Below, in pieces: positions 44,362 to 53,656 of a stretch of DNA of 64,000 nt. Source of the DNA: Selenomonas sp. AE3005 (lineage in GTDB: Bacteria; Bacillota; Negativicutes; Selenomonadales; Selenomonadaceae); the NCBI RefSeq assembly GCF_000686945.1, contig NZ_JMME01000005.1, forward strand, positions 62,001 through 126,000, read 5' to 3'. The notes beneath the pieces were generated by a model, which made no database searches, was not told the DNA's origin, and worked only from the letters and a program-made list of their open reading frames with translations. Both the position numbers and the translations under genes were made by a program. Position 1 is the stretch's first letter, and every line of letters starts with the position of its first letter.

Positions 44362-45951
44362 ATGGGAGATTGGAAAGAGCGGTATAAGGAGCTGCTGGAA
44401 CGATTCAGCAAGCGCCAGCGTTATATTATGCTGGGTTCCGCTTTGGCTATTCTCATTGCCATCGTCGGTGTAAGTGCGTGGTATGGCAATAAACCGGATA
44501 TGGTTCCCCTGTTTACCAACATGGAAACCAAAGACGCCGGCGAAGTAGCTGCGAAACTAAAAGAAGCAAAAATCGAATACGAAGTCCAGGAAACGCGACA
44601 AGGCACGACAATCATGGTTCCGTCCCGGGATGTGCATAATGCACGTTTGGATTTGTCAACTCAGGGATTGCCCCGGGGAAATAAAGGCTTTGAAATCTTT
44701 GATGATAGCAAGCTGGGGGTAACGGAGTTCCAGAACAAGGTGAATTACCTGCAGGCTCTGCAGGGGGAACTGACCCGTACTATTGAACAGATTGCTGCTG
44801 TGGAAAAGGCACGTGTTCATATCGTGTTGCCTGAGGACAGTCTGTATAAGAAAAATGAGAAACCGGCAACGGCGTCCATTATGCTCCATTTAAGACCGAA
44901 TATGGAGCTGTCCAAGAAGGAAATCAAGGGCATAGTAAATCTGGCGGCTAACAGCGTCCGGGGCTTAAAACCGGAAAATATCACGGTCATTGATGATACT
45001 GGCAAAAGTCTGAATGACCCTGATGAAAATGAAGAGCAAAATGTCACCGCCAAGACCATGACGCAGCTGGATTTGACCAAGAAGATTCAGGATAATATCC
45101 AGAAGAACGTGCAGTCCATGCTCGACCAGTCCATGGGCGAAGGCAAGGCATTTGCCCGCGTTAGTGTGGAACTTGACTTTGATGACCGTACTACGGACAA
45201 ACAGACGTTTACTCCTGTGGTTGATGATTCTGGTATCATCCGCAGCCAGCAGGATGTCAGTGAAACATATAATGGCACGTCCAACCAGCCGGGCGGTGCT
45301 GCCGGTGTGCAGTCCAATGTGCCTGGTTATGTGGCGCAGAATGCTAATGCCAATGCCGAGTACGAGAAAAAAGAATCAACGAAAAACTTTGAAATAAACG
45401 AAGAGAAATCCAAGGTGGTCGCAGCACCGGGCTCCATCCGCCGTCTGACGGTGGCTGTATTGGTCAACGATGATGTTACGCCCACCCAGCGTGAAAGTAT
45501 CATGCGGACAGTAAGCAGCGCCGCCGGTATCAACACGAACCGCGGCGATACCATTTCTGTTGAACCTCTGCCGTTCAGCACAGAGCTGCGTGACAGACGG
45601 GCAGCTGAGGAAAAGGCCGCTAAAGACCGGGAAGATATGATTTTCTACGGGACGATTGCAGCTATCCTGCTGATACTGGCAGCTATCGGTGGTTATCTCT
45701 ACTATCGCCGCAAGAAAAAGCTCGAAGCTATTGCGGCCGAGCAGGAGCGAATCCGTCAGGAGGAGGAAGCAAGGAAGAAGTTGGAAGAAGAAGAGCGGGC
45801 AGCACTTTTGGCTGCTGGTGCTTTGGAACCTGAGGAACTCTCTGAAGAAGAACAGCAGCACCTCACCGAAAAACAGACTCTCCAGCAGCTCATCGACCAG
45901 AAACCGGCGGAAGTGGCTATGCTTATCAAAACTTGGCTTGCGGAGGAATAA
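44362..45951 (+). CDS. fliF: Flagellar MS-ring protein FliF
   Basis: A 529-residue membrane protein. Membrane helices lie near residues 24-42 (MLGSALAILIAIVGVSAWY) and 430-448 (IAAILLILAAIGGYLYY). The periplasmic ring-building domains contain FEIFDDSKLGVTEFQNKVNY and ARVHIVLPEDSLY. The cytosolic C-terminus, which binds FliG, is Glu-rich and ends AMLIKTWLAEE. It forms the base of the flagellum around the export gate. fliG starts 3 bases after. Confidence 0.98.
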   Translation: MGDWKERYKELLERFSKRQRYIMLGSALAILIAIVGVSAWYGNKPDMVPLFTNMETKDAGEVAAKLKEAKIEYEVQETRQGTTIMVPSRDVHNARLDLSTQGLPRGNKGFEIFDDSKLGVTEFQNKVNYLQALQGELTRTIEQIAAVEKARVHIVLPEDSLYKKNEKPATASIMLHLRPNMELSKKEIKGIVNLAANSVRGLKPENITVIDDTGKSLNDPDENEEQNVTAKTMTQLDLTKKIQDNIQKNVQSMLDQSMGEGKAFARVSVELDFDDRTTDKQTFTPVVDDSGIIRSQQDVSETYNGTSNQPGGAAGVQSNVPGYVAQNANANAEYEKKESTKNFEINEEKSKVVAAPGSIRRLTVAVLVNDDVTPTQRESIMRTVSSAAGINTNRGDTISVEPLPFSTELRDRRAAEEKAAKDREDMIFYGTIAAILLILAAIGGYLYYRRKKKLEAIAAEQERIRQEEEARKKLEEEERAALLAAGALEPEELSEEEQQHLTEKQTLQQLIDQKPAEVAMLIKTWLAEE

Positions 45952-45954
45952 TAA

Positions 45955-46986
45955 ATGGCACTTGAAGATATGTATGGAGATAGTGAATCTGAGTTCACAA
46001 ATACGGAAAAAGCGGCCATTTTGTTCATCGCTTTGGGGCCTGAGTATTCGGCCAAGCTGTTTCAACATCTGGCCGATGATGAAATTGAGCGTATAACCCT
46101 GGAAATAGCTAATCATAAAAAGGTCAGCTCGCAGGTAAAGTCACAGATTGTCAGTGAATTTTACCAGATGGCGATGGCCAGTGATTATCTTTCCACTGGT
46201 GGTCTGGAATATGCACAGAATGTTTTGGAGAAGGCCCTGGGCTCGGAAAAGGCGATGGAGATTCTCAATCGTCTTACGACGAGTCTGCAGGTACGTCCTT
46301 TCGATTTCCTGCGCAAGACAGACCCGTCTCAGCTCATGAACTTTATCAACAACGAACATCCTCAGACCATTGCGCTGATTATGGCGTATTTGGACCCGGA
46401 CCAGGCAGCTACTGTTTTGGGCTCGCTGTCACCAGAGGCGCAGGCCGATGTTGCCAAGCGTATTGCGCAGATGGACCGCACTTCTCCGGATGTTATTCGC
46501 GAGGTGGAGCGTGTGCTGGAACGCAAACTTTCCTCTCTGGTTACGCAGGACTTTACCACGGCCGGCGGTGTCAAGGCCATCGTGGAAGTGCTCAACCGGG
46601 TGGACCGTACTACAGAAAAATCCATTATCGAAAACTTGGAAGTGGACAATCCAGAACTGGCCGAGGAAATCAAACGCCTCATGTTCGTGTTCGAGGATAT
46701 CGTCCAGCTGGACGACCGTTCCCTGCAGATGGTTTTGCGCGAAGTGGATACCAAGGACTTGTCTCTGGCCCTCAAGGCAACACCGCAGGAAGTGGCCGAC
46801 AAGGTCTACAGAAATATGTCGAAACGTGCTGCCGATATGCTCCGCGAAGAAATCGAGTTTATGGGCCCGGTGAAGATTCGCGATGTCGAGGAGGCACAGC
46901 AGAAGGTCGTCAATGTCATCCGTGCACTGGAAGACAAGGGCGATATCGTAGTATCGCGTGGACAGGGAGACGAGATGATTGTCTAG
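45955..46986 (+). CDS. fliG: Flagellar motor switch protein FliG
   Basis: A 343-residue rotor protein. Domain boundaries follow the usual N-M-C layout: FTNTEKAAILFIALGPEYSA, then NEHPQTIALIMAYLDPDQAA with the EHPQ motif. The C-terminal torque helix has charged residues in FVFEDIVQLDDRSLQMVLRE. It couples stator ion flow to rotation. Its last codons overlap the start of fliH. Confidence 0.98.
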   Translation: MALEDMYGDSESEFTNTEKAAILFIALGPEYSAKLFQHLADDEIERITLEIANHKKVSSQVKSQIVSEFYQMAMASDYLSTGGLEYAQNVLEKALGSEKAMEILNRLTTSLQVRPFDFLRKTDPSQLMNFINNEHPQTIALIMAYLDPDQAATVLGSLSPEAQADVAKRIAQMDRTSPDVIREVERVLERKLSSLVTQDFTTAGGVKAIVEVLNRVDRTTEKSIIENLEVDNPELAEEIKRLMFVFEDIVQLDDRSLQMVLREVDTKDLSLALKATPQEVADKVYRNMSKRAADMLREEIEFMGPVKIRDVEEAQQKVVNVIRALEDKGDIVVSRGQGDEMIV

Positions 46987-47770
46987 AGTTATCAAAGCCG
47001 CTATATGGGAGGAAAATCCACACCTTATCCATACCCCCGAGCCGCCTAAGCCCGAGGCACCAGCGGCAGAGGGTGATGGTCTGGACGAGGAGGCTCGTGC
47101 CCACATGCTGGCAGAAATTGCCGACAAGGAACAGCGGGCTATACAGCTGTTAAAAGATGCCAAGGTCGAGGCCGAGATAATCAAGCAGGAGGCGCAGGCT
47201 GAACGCGAAAGGCTGCTGGCCGAGGCACAGGAAGAAATAGAACAGGAAAAGATTAAGGCCTCACAGGCAGGGCGTCATGAAGGGTATGAGGCAGGCTATC
47301 AGGATGGAGCCGGCAAGGTCAGGGAAGAAATGGCAGCGAGCATTGCTGCGGCCAATGATAAAGCTGAGAAAACCCTGCGTGATGCCAAGGCTGCTACGCG
47401 TGATTATGTCCAGCAGGCTGAGCAGGATGTGGTCCGGATAGTGATGGCTGTGGTGGAGAAGATTCTGCCCCAGCACTTCATTGATGTACCGCAGGTGGTA
47501 CTGCCTTTGGTCAGGGAGGCTATTTTAAAGGTCAAGGACCAGAAAGAGCTAAAAATTCATGTGGCACCACAGGATTACGACCTGGTGCTGCTGGCTCGCA
47601 ATGAATTGCGTGGTCTGCTCACTTACGGCGATGCTACCATTGAGATTAACTCCGATGGCAGCATGCAGCCGGGGGATTGCCTGATTGAAACGCCGAACGG
47701 TACAGTTGATGCGCGTTTGGCTACGCAGATTGAGCTGGTAAAGCAGGCCGTAAAAGATGTGATGTTATAG
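46979..47770 (+). CDS. fliH: Flagellar export-ATPase regulator FliH
   Basis: 263 residues from TTG 46979, overlapping fliG by 8 bases with GGGAG upstream. A proline-rich N-terminal part (HTPEPPKPEAPA) precedes a long coiled coil (EAEIIKQEAQAERERLLAEA), which includes spaced Gly residues (GRHEGYEAGYQDGAGK) as in other FliH proteins. The C-terminal domain resembles the V-ATPase E subunit (VVEKILPQHFI). A dimer holds FliI and restrains its ATPase. Confidence 0.93.
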   Translation: MSRVIKAAIWEENPHLIHTPEPPKPEAPAAEGDGLDEEARAHMLAEIADKEQRAIQLLKDAKVEAEIIKQEAQAERERLLAEAQEEIEQEKIKASQAGRHEGYEAGYQDGAGKVREEMAASIAAANDKAEKTLRDAKAATRDYVQQAEQDVVRIVMAVVEKILPQHFIDVPQVVLPLVREAILKVKDQKELKIHVAPQDYDLVLLARNELRGLLTYGDATIEINSDGSMQPGDCLIETPNGTVDARLATQIELVKQAVKDVML

Positions 47771-47795
47771 CCGTAAATGTGGGATGGTGAAGGAT

Positions 47796-49136
47796 ATGGA
47801 GGCACATGGCGGAATTGAAAATTTCCGGCTTAATATCGAAAAATTCACCGATGCCATCCATGATTGTTCCAGCGTCAAACTCACCGGCAAGGTGACTCAG
47901 GTTATTGGACTGGTTATAGAGTCCCAGGGGCCTACGGTCAGTGTCGGTGAGCTTTGTTATGTAAGCTCGCATACACCTGGCGTTCCGCCCATACCGGCTG
48001 AGGTCGTGGGCTTTCGGGAAGGCTATGTAATGCTGATGCCGGTCGGGGAAATGCAGGGTATAGGCCCGGGCTGTGAAGTGACGGCCTCCCAAAAGATGCT
48101 GAATGTCAAAGTAGGCGAGGAACTTTTGGGGCGGGTGCTTGATGGACTGGGCAATCCAATCGATGGCAAGGGACCGATTCTCTGCAAAAAAGAGTATTCG
48201 CTGCAGGCTGATCCGCCGCACCCCTTGTCAAGGCCGCGTATTCACGAAAGTTTGTATGTGGGTGTGCGGGCTATCGATGGCCTCATCACCATGGGGGAAG
48301 GCCAGCGTATCGGCATAATGGCCGGTTCAGGTGTAGGTAAATCCACCCTGCTGTCCATGATTGCCCGTAATACAGAGGCCGATATCAGTGTCATCGCGCT
48401 TATCGGGGAACGTGGCCGTGAGGTCCGTGACTTTATTGAGCGCGACCTGGGCGAGGAAGGCATGAAACGCTCGGTTGTGGTGGTGGCAACCTCAGACCAG
48501 CCGGCGCTGGTACGTATTAAAGGTGCCATGACAGCCACGGCCATCGCGGAATATTTCCGCGACCAGGGGCGGAAGGTCATTCTCATGATGGACTCGGTTA
48601 CCCGTTTTGCCATGGCGCAGCGTGAGGTTGGTCTGACCATCGGGGAGCCGCCGGCTACCCGTGGCTACACGCCGTCGGTATTTGCCATGCTGCCACGGCT
48701 GCTCGAACGGGCCGGCACGAATGCTACCGGCTCCATCACCGGTATTTACACGGTGCTGGTAGATGGTGACGATATGAATGAGCCTATTGCCGATGCGGTG
48801 CGCTCCATTCTGGACGGTCATATTGTGCTCTCGCGTGCCATTGCGGCCCAAAACCATTTCCCGGCAATCGATATCATGCCCAGCGTCAGCCGTGTCATGA
48901 ACGAAGTGGTATCACCGGAACATTTGAAGGCCGCGCAGCAAATGCGGCAGCTGATGGCAGTGTACCGTGACGCCGAGGATTTAATACATATTGGTGCCTA
49001 TGTAAAGGGCTCAAGTGCGAAGATTGATGAATCCATTCAAAAAATAGATTCAATAAATGACTTTTTATGTCAGGGTATCTACGAGGTTGATTCCTACGAG
49101 GATACAGAGGCAAAGCTGATTAAGATTTCCGGGTGA
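47796..49136 (+). CDS. fliI: Flagellum-specific export ATPase FliI
   Basis: About 446 residues. The ATG at 47796 has GGTGA 5 bases before it; an ATG at 47784 is also possible. The Walker A is AGSGVGKSTLLSMIARN, with DLGEEGMKRSVVVVATSDQP and MMDSVTRFAMAQREVG as further family blocks. It forms a hexamer that powers substrate unloading at the export gate, together with FliH and FliJ. The 446-residue length is typical. Confidence 0.97.
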   Translation: MEAHGGIENFRLNIEKFTDAIHDCSSVKLTGKVTQVIGLVIESQGPTVSVGELCYVSSHTPGVPPIPAEVVGFREGYVMLMPVGEMQGIGPGCEVTASQKMLNVKVGEELLGRVLDGLGNPIDGKGPILCKKEYSLQADPPHPLSRPRIHESLYVGVRAIDGLITMGEGQRIGIMAGSGVGKSTLLSMIARNTEADISVIALIGERGREVRDFIERDLGEEGMKRSVVVVATSDQPALVRIKGAMTATAIAEYFRDQGRKVILMMDSVTRFAMAQREVGLTIGEPPATRGYTPSVFAMLPRLLERAGTNATGSITGIYTVLVDGDDMNEPIADAVRSILDGHIVLSRAIAAQNHFPAIDIMPSVSRVMNEVVSPEHLKAAQQMRQLMAVYRDAEDLIHIGAYVKGSSAKIDESIQKIDSINDFLCQGIYEVDSYEDTEAKLIKISG

Positions 49137-49141
49137 GGGCG

Positions 49142-49612
49142 ATGAAAAAATTCAAGTTTCAGCTGGAAACTTTATTACGGGTTACGCGGCGCAAGAAAGA
49201 TGATGCCGAGCGTGATTTTGCTGCAGCCGCCCGTAAGGTTGAAGAGGCCCGCGAAGGGCTGAATACCCTTATGGAGGAAATGCAGAAAGGCCAGCGCGAT
49301 TATGACGCGCTGGCACAGGAGGGCGTACGGGTGACCGTGGGCCGCCTGATGGCCTTCAACAGTTTCTTTGCCTGGAAACGGGAACAGATAGAAATGCAGC
49401 AGGGGATTCTGCTGCAGATGAAAGCCGAAAAACAAAAGAAACTGCAAGCCCTGATGGAAGTCATGAGTTATTTAAAAAGTATTGAACAGCTTAAGGAACG
49501 CCGCTGGCAGGAGTATCAGGCAGAGGCCCTGCAGGAAGAACAGAAAATGCTGGATGAAATCGGCTTACAGCTGACTATGCGGCATAAGCGTCGGGAGGTT
49601 GAGGCAAAATGA
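49142..49612 (+). CDS. fliJ: Flagellar export protein FliJ
   Basis: About 156 residues from ATG 49142. The start KKFKFQLETLLRVTRRKKDD is typical of FliJ, and the rest is a two-helix coiled coil rich in Glu, Lys and Gln. It is the stalk of the ATPase and binds FlhA. Its stop overlaps the next ATG pair, so translation is coupled. Confidence 0.92.
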   Translation: MKKFKFQLETLLRVTRRKKDDAERDFAAAARKVEEAREGLNTLMEEMQKGQRDYDALAQEGVRVTVGRLMAFNSFFAWKREQIEMQQGILLQMKAEKQKKLQALMEVMSYLKSIEQLKERRWQEYQAEALQEEQKMLDEIGLQLTMRHKRREVEAK

Positions 49613-50220
49613 TGGATATGACGGGAGTACGCCGGGTACAGGCAAGGATAGCTGAATTGCAGGAACGCTTTGGCATGCCGCTGCACATTCCCGGGGCGAA
49701 TTTTTCCCGCGCGCTCGAAAAGGAAATGCAAAAGACCGCCGGAACAAATGCCAGCAAGGAACCTGCGCCAGCCCAGAATGTGACGGGGGCAGCGCCGGCA
49801 AATCCGGTTCAGCCCACGGCTAAACTTCTCGAGGATATGCCGCTGGCAGATCAGAACCTCAGCAGCCTGATTGAGGCTGCAGCCAATAAATATCAGGTTG
49901 ACCCTAAACTGGTGGCAGCTGTGGCTGAGGTGGAATCAAACGGTAATCAGAATGCTGTTTCCTCGGTGGGCGCCATTGGCGTGATGCAGCTGATGCCGGA
50001 CACGGCGGCCTCATTGGGGGTTGACCCCTACGATAAGCAGCAGAATATTGAGGGCGGGGCCAAATATTTGCGGCAGATGCTCGATACTTTCGGCGGCGAT
50101 TTGCAGAAAGCAGTTGCTGCTTACAATGCCGGCCCGGGGGCGGTTAAGGATTATGGTGGTGTGCCGCCGTATAAGGAAACGCAGAACTATGTGAGCAAAG
50201 TACTGGATATATATAGATAA
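49609..50220 (+). CDS. Lytic transglycosylase (SLT domain) in the flagellar cluster
   Basis: 203 residues. The first 80 are helical then Ala/Pro-rich. The SLT fold runs from about residue 85: IEAAANKYQVDPKLVAAVAEVESNGN has the catalytic glutamate in AEVES, then SSVGAIGVMQLMPDTA and AAYNAGPGAVKDYGG. It cleaves glycan strands, making gaps for rod assembly. There is no classical signal peptide, which fits export through the flagellar gate as with FlgJ. Enzymes of this kind in Bacillus flagellar operons are less common; Selenomonads and some clostridia have them here. Confidence 0.9.
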   Translation: MMDMTGVRRVQARIAELQERFGMPLHIPGANFSRALEKEMQKTAGTNASKEPAPAQNVTGAAPANPVQPTAKLLEDMPLADQNLSSLIEAAANKYQVDPKLVAAVAEVESNGNQNAVSSVGAIGVMQLMPDTAASLGVDPYDKQQNIEGGAKYLRQMLDTFGGDLQKAVAAYNAGPGAVKDYGGVPPYKETQNYVSKVLDIYR

Positions 50221-50235
50221 GAGGTTGGTAGGATA

Positions 50236-50877
50236 ATGGCAGCGAAGAAAACAAAAAAAGGAAAAAAAATAGTGAAAGTACTATTAGTGCTCTTCCTGCT
50301 ATTAGTGCTGATTATCGCCGGTTTTGCCCTGGGCATATACCTGCGCCTCTTTGATACGCAGGAGGCCAATGAAAAGCTGAAACTTTATGATTTGCCTGTG
50401 GTTGGGCAGTACTTCGTCCGTCCGGCACCAACGGAGGCGGAAATGGAAAATGCTCCGGTGGAGGATGCCAAGATAAACACCAAGGATAAGGACGATAAGA
50501 AAGATGGCAAAAAAGAAAATAAAAAGCTGGTAATATCCAAGGAAGATATCGAAAAACAGGTGAAGGAACGCGAGGCTGCGGAAAAGAAACGCGTGTCTAA
50601 ACTGGCCCGGCTTTACAATCAGATGAAACCCAAGGATGCGGCCAAGGCGCTCGATGCTCTGGATGACGATATGTGCATTGCTATCCTGCAGCGTATGGAT
50701 GAAGCCGTAGTGGCCAAGATAATGTCCGAGTTTACAGAAGAAAAAACTGCCCGCATAACACAAATCATGTATGCCGGCACGAAGAAAAATGTAAATACGG
50801 AAGAGGAAGTCCGCAAGATGCTCGAAGAGCAGCAGGCCAAGAAAGAAAGTGCCCAGCCTAATCAGCAGGCGCAGTGA
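50236..50877 (+). CDS. MotE/YlxF-like protein with MgtE N-terminal-type domain
   Basis: 213 residues. A Lys-rich start and membrane helix (VLLVLFLLLVLIIAGFALG, about residues 15-35) are followed by a charged linker and a C-terminal domain (LYNQMKPKDAAKALDALDDD, ILQRMDEAVVAKIMSEFTEE) resembling the MgtE N-domain/FliG middle domain. Proteins with this plan (YlxF in Bacillus, MotE and FlgX elsewhere) stabilise stator components. Its position between fliJ and fliK agrees. A strong terminator follows. Confidence 0.85.
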   Translation: MAAKKTKKGKKIVKVLLVLFLLLVLIIAGFALGIYLRLFDTQEANEKLKLYDLPVVGQYFVRPAPTEAEMENAPVEDAKINTKDKDDKKDGKKENKKLVISKEDIEKQVKEREAAEKKRVSKLARLYNQMKPKDAAKALDALDDDMCIAILQRMDEAVVAKIMSEFTEEKTARITQIMYAGTKKNVNTEEEVRKMLEEQQAKKESAQPNQQAQ

Positions 50878-50898
50878 AACAGCTTAATATGAAACATG

Positions 50899-50944
50899 AA
50901 AGCGATGGAAAATGTTTTAAAGATAGCATTTTCTATCGCTTTTT
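50899..50944 (+). terminator. Terminator between motE-like gene and fliK
   Basis: AAAGCGATGGAAAATG pairs with CATTTTCTATCGCTTT (one mismatch) and is followed by TTTATT. It splits the cluster into two transcription units. Confidence 0.88.
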
Positions 50945-50957
50945 ATTAAATAAGACT

Positions 50958-50984
50958 TAAGTTGAGGCGTGATTTCACCGATAA
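50958..50984 (+). promoter_or_regulatory. Sigma-28 (sigma-D)-like promoter before fliK
   Basis: TAAG (50958-50961), 15 bases, ACCGATAA (50977-50984), close to the consensus TAAA-N15-GCCGATAT. It lies 24 bases before the fliK start and just after a terminator. It overlaps GACTTAAGTTG (50954-50964), also found before flgE. Confidence 0.55.
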
Positions 50985-51008
50985 ATACCATGAAGAGGAG
51001 GTGATTTG

Positions 51009-52691
51009 GTGAATACAGCAAATGTAATGGCTATTTCTCCCAAACCCAGTACCCCCGGTAAAATTCAGCCGGTAAGGACAACAGGCAAGGCTGGAGGGGC
51101 TGCCGTAAGTCAGGAAAAGGATTCCTTTGGCGAGGTTCTGGGAAAAGCTGGAGAAGATGTAACAGGGAAAGTACCACAATCGCCAGCGAAGGCACAACAG
51201 GACAAGGCAGGAAACAGTGCTGAGAAAAATGATGTACCGGCAAATATGCAGGCAAACACCGAGCCGGCTGCGGATAAAGAAAATCTGGCCGAAGAAATCC
51301 CGGACGCAGTCGAGAATATGGCCGGCCAGGCAGCACTGCTTAACTTTACGGCTGAGGGGAAATCCCAGCTGATTGCCGAGGTTGTGCCGGAAAACACCGT
51401 GAAGGTTGATTTACAAAGTCTGATACCGCAATCGGCAGAGACGATGCAGAAAAATAAAACCTTCCTGGCTATGTTATCAGGGCAGCAGATTACACCTGTA
51501 GCAGCCAATAATACCAATGAACAAGCCCTTAATGTTGATTCACTGCAAACGCAGCTGTGGGGACAGGCGCAAAGCAAGCAGCCTGTAACCGTGCTGGAGG
51601 CTCAGTTAAATAACCATCAGCTGGCTAATCAGCAGGGGGAACAGATGCCTCCCGTAAGTGCAGAAATCCAGCAGCCGCTGGTTAATGGCAAGGATACATT
51701 ACTTAATGCCAAAGGAATGGCGCTCCCGGAGCAGAGCGAACAGACGATGACGTCAATGCCTGTTGGGGGAGTGAATAAGTCAGCGGAGCTGCAGGATATG
51801 GCGTTGTCTGTTGGGGGAGTGAATAAGTCAGCGGAAATGCAGGATATTGCACCGGCAATCGTGGCGTCGCCTGTCAAAAATGAAGAGGGACAGGCAAACA
51901 GTAATCCCCTGGCCGGGGTTAATGTAGTGGTCGAGGAAGAAGTTCCCGTGGTAATGCCCGGTATGGAGGCACGTCAGTTTACCGGTCAGCAAAATGACAA
52001 GCGTCAGCAGCCGGCGGTACCGCAGCAGGAAGTAATCAGCACTGATGGGGAAAATGTCACCCAGCTGGCCGAAGAGGCAGCAGGGGACAAGGCACCGGTA
52101 AGGCCTACGCAGTCAGCACCAGCACAGCAGGCCGCTGGCAGTGAACCGGTGAGCATGTTCCAACAGAGCCTGAATGACAGCATCCGGGGGATTGACCGGT
52201 CAGATGATGTCCAGCAGACAAACGCACCACAGGATGACTTTAATGTACCGCGGCAGATTATTGACCAGGCCAGACTCCTGCGCCGGGGGGCAGACACCCA
52301 GATGGTGATTAAGCTGAATCCGGAGCATTTAGGGGAACTGACCTTGAAGGTGTCCGTCAGTGCCAATGGCGCCGTGAATGCGTCTTTCCACAGCGATAAT
52401 GCTCAGGTCAGAGCGATTATTGAAAACACGCTGGTGCAGTTAAAGCAGGAACTTAACAATCAGGGACTAAAGGTCGATAATGTCGATGTTTATGCCGGGC
52501 TCGGCGATGGACAGCTGCCACAGGGAGAAGGGCAGCAGGCTTGGCAGCAGAATCAGGGACAGGGCAGCACGGCAGCCGGTAATGCCGCCAGTATCGGTGG
52601 GGTGGAAGAATATGGCGAAGAAACAGCCGCCACCGTGGCAGCTGCAGCTGAATCACAGGAAACCGCTGAAGGTGTAGATTACAGAATTTGA
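51009..52691 (+). CDS. fliK: Flagellar hook-length control protein FliK
   Basis: About 560 residues; GTG 51009 fits GAGGAGGTG best, TTG 51006 is possible. The first 400 residues are low-complexity Gln/Ala/Asn-rich, as in FliK rulers. A 16-residue unit is duplicated in tandem (VGGVNKSAELQDMALS, then VGGVNKSAEMQDIAPA; 48-bp DNA period at 51760-51855). The C-terminal FliK domain has IKLNPEHLGELTLKVSV and VRAIIENTLVQLKQELNNQG. It measures hook length and switches FlhB substrate specificity. Confidence 0.92.
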   Translation: MNTANVMAISPKPSTPGKIQPVRTTGKAGGAAVSQEKDSFGEVLGKAGEDVTGKVPQSPAKAQQDKAGNSAEKNDVPANMQANTEPAADKENLAEEIPDAVENMAGQAALLNFTAEGKSQLIAEVVPENTVKVDLQSLIPQSAETMQKNKTFLAMLSGQQITPVAANNTNEQALNVDSLQTQLWGQAQSKQPVTVLEAQLNNHQLANQQGEQMPPVSAEIQQPLVNGKDTLLNAKGMALPEQSEQTMTSMPVGGVNKSAELQDMALSVGGVNKSAEMQDIAPAIVASPVKNEEGQANSNPLAGVNVVVEEEVPVVMPGMEARQFTGQQNDKRQQPAVPQQEVISTDGENVTQLAEEAAGDKAPVRPTQSAPAQQAAGSEPVSMFQQSLNDSIRGIDRSDDVQQTNAPQDDFNVPRQIIDQARLLRRGADTQMVIKLNPEHLGELTLKVSVSANGAVNASFHSDNAQVRAIIENTLVQLKQELNNQGLKVDNVDVYAGLGDGQLPQGEGQQAWQQNQGQGSTAAGNAASIGGVEEYGEETAATVAAAAESQETAEGVDYRI

Positions 52692-52707
52692 CGAGAAGGT
52701 GAAAATT

Positions 52708-53220
52708 GTGGCAAATTCACTAAATACAATTACCATAGATGGGGTAACACAGACGCTGGAAAATTATCAGGCTAAGCAGTCACAAAATGTCAACAACGAT
52801 AATACTTCCTTGGGCAAGGACGCCTTCTTGCAGCTGTTGGTTACGCAGATGAAATATCAGGACCCATTGGACCCACAGGACAACGGTGAATATCTGGCTC
52901 AGCTGGCGCAGTTCTCGGCTCTCGAGCAGATGACCAACGTAGCCGATGGTCTGGGCGATGTGTCGAAACTGGTCAGCAACATCGATACATCTGTATTGGT
53001 AGGCCAGCTCAGCAATATGATAGGCAAGGATGTGCAGTGGATAAAAGAAACCTCCTACACGGATGAAAACGGTAATGTTTCGACTTCTAAGAATACCATG
53101 GAAGGTGTAGTAACCGGTGTCAGCATTTCTGATGGGACACCCACGATTATTGCGGAGGCCGGCGGCACAAAATACAAGGTTGCCATTGGCGAAATCAGCC
53201 GCATAGGAGATGGCGTCTAA
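52708..53220 (+). CDS. flgD: Flagellar hook assembly scaffold FlgD
   Basis: About 170 residues from GTG 52708 (GAGAAGGTGA upstream). LGKDAFLQLLVTQMKYQDPL with the FLxLLVTQMxxQDPL motif is diagnostic, then EYLAQLAQFSALEQMTNV. The C-terminal beta-domain is short. FlgD caps the growing hook and directs FlgE assembly. Confidence 0.96.
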   Translation: MANSLNTITIDGVTQTLENYQAKQSQNVNNDNTSLGKDAFLQLLVTQMKYQDPLDPQDNGEYLAQLAQFSALEQMTNVADGLGDVSKLVSNIDTSVLVGQLSNMIGKDVQWIKETSYTDENGNVSTSKNTMEGVVTGVSISDGTPTIIAEAGGTKYKVAIGEISRIGDGV

Positions 53221-53254
53221 GGCATAGTTAACTACATAAGGGAGGAGTCATATC

Positions 53255-53656
53255 ATGGATGATACGAGAGTTTTTATGGGCTCCATGCCCATCCTTCCAA
53301 CTCAGGGACGAAATACCAGGCTGTTAACGGAACCGGAAAAACAAGTCTCAGGACAGCTCAGTTTTCAGGCGTATCTGCAAAGTGCACGGGAGAAGCAGTC
53401 ACAGGACGTGACCTTCTCCTCCCATGCACAGAACCGCCTGCAGGAGAGAAATATAAATTTATCGGCGGAGGACTTGGCCCGGCTGAATTCCACCATTGAC
53501 AAACTGGCAAAAAAGGGAGCGAGGGAATCTCTCGTTTACATGCAGGAGGTAGCACTGGTCGTCAGTGTAGCCAATCGCACGGTAATCACCGCCCTCAACA
53601 AATTGCAGGGGGCAGACAACATAATAACGAATATTGATAGTGCAGCAATCATTTAA
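53255..53656 (+). CDS. Flagellar operon protein of the TIGR02530 type
   Basis: 133 residues. The conserved part is SSHAQNRLQERNINLSAEDL and KGARESLVYMQEVALVVSVA, then TVITALNK, as in the clostridial flagellar-operon family TIGR02530. Members lie between flgD and flgE; their job is unknown. The last codons belong to the left arm of the folded region before flgE. Confidence 0.88.
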   Translation: MDDTRVFMGSMPILPTQGRNTRLLTEPEKQVSGQLSFQAYLQSAREKQSQDVTFSSHAQNRLQERNINLSAEDLARLNSTIDKLAKKGARESLVYMQEVALVVSVANRTVITALNKLQGADNIITNIDSAAII

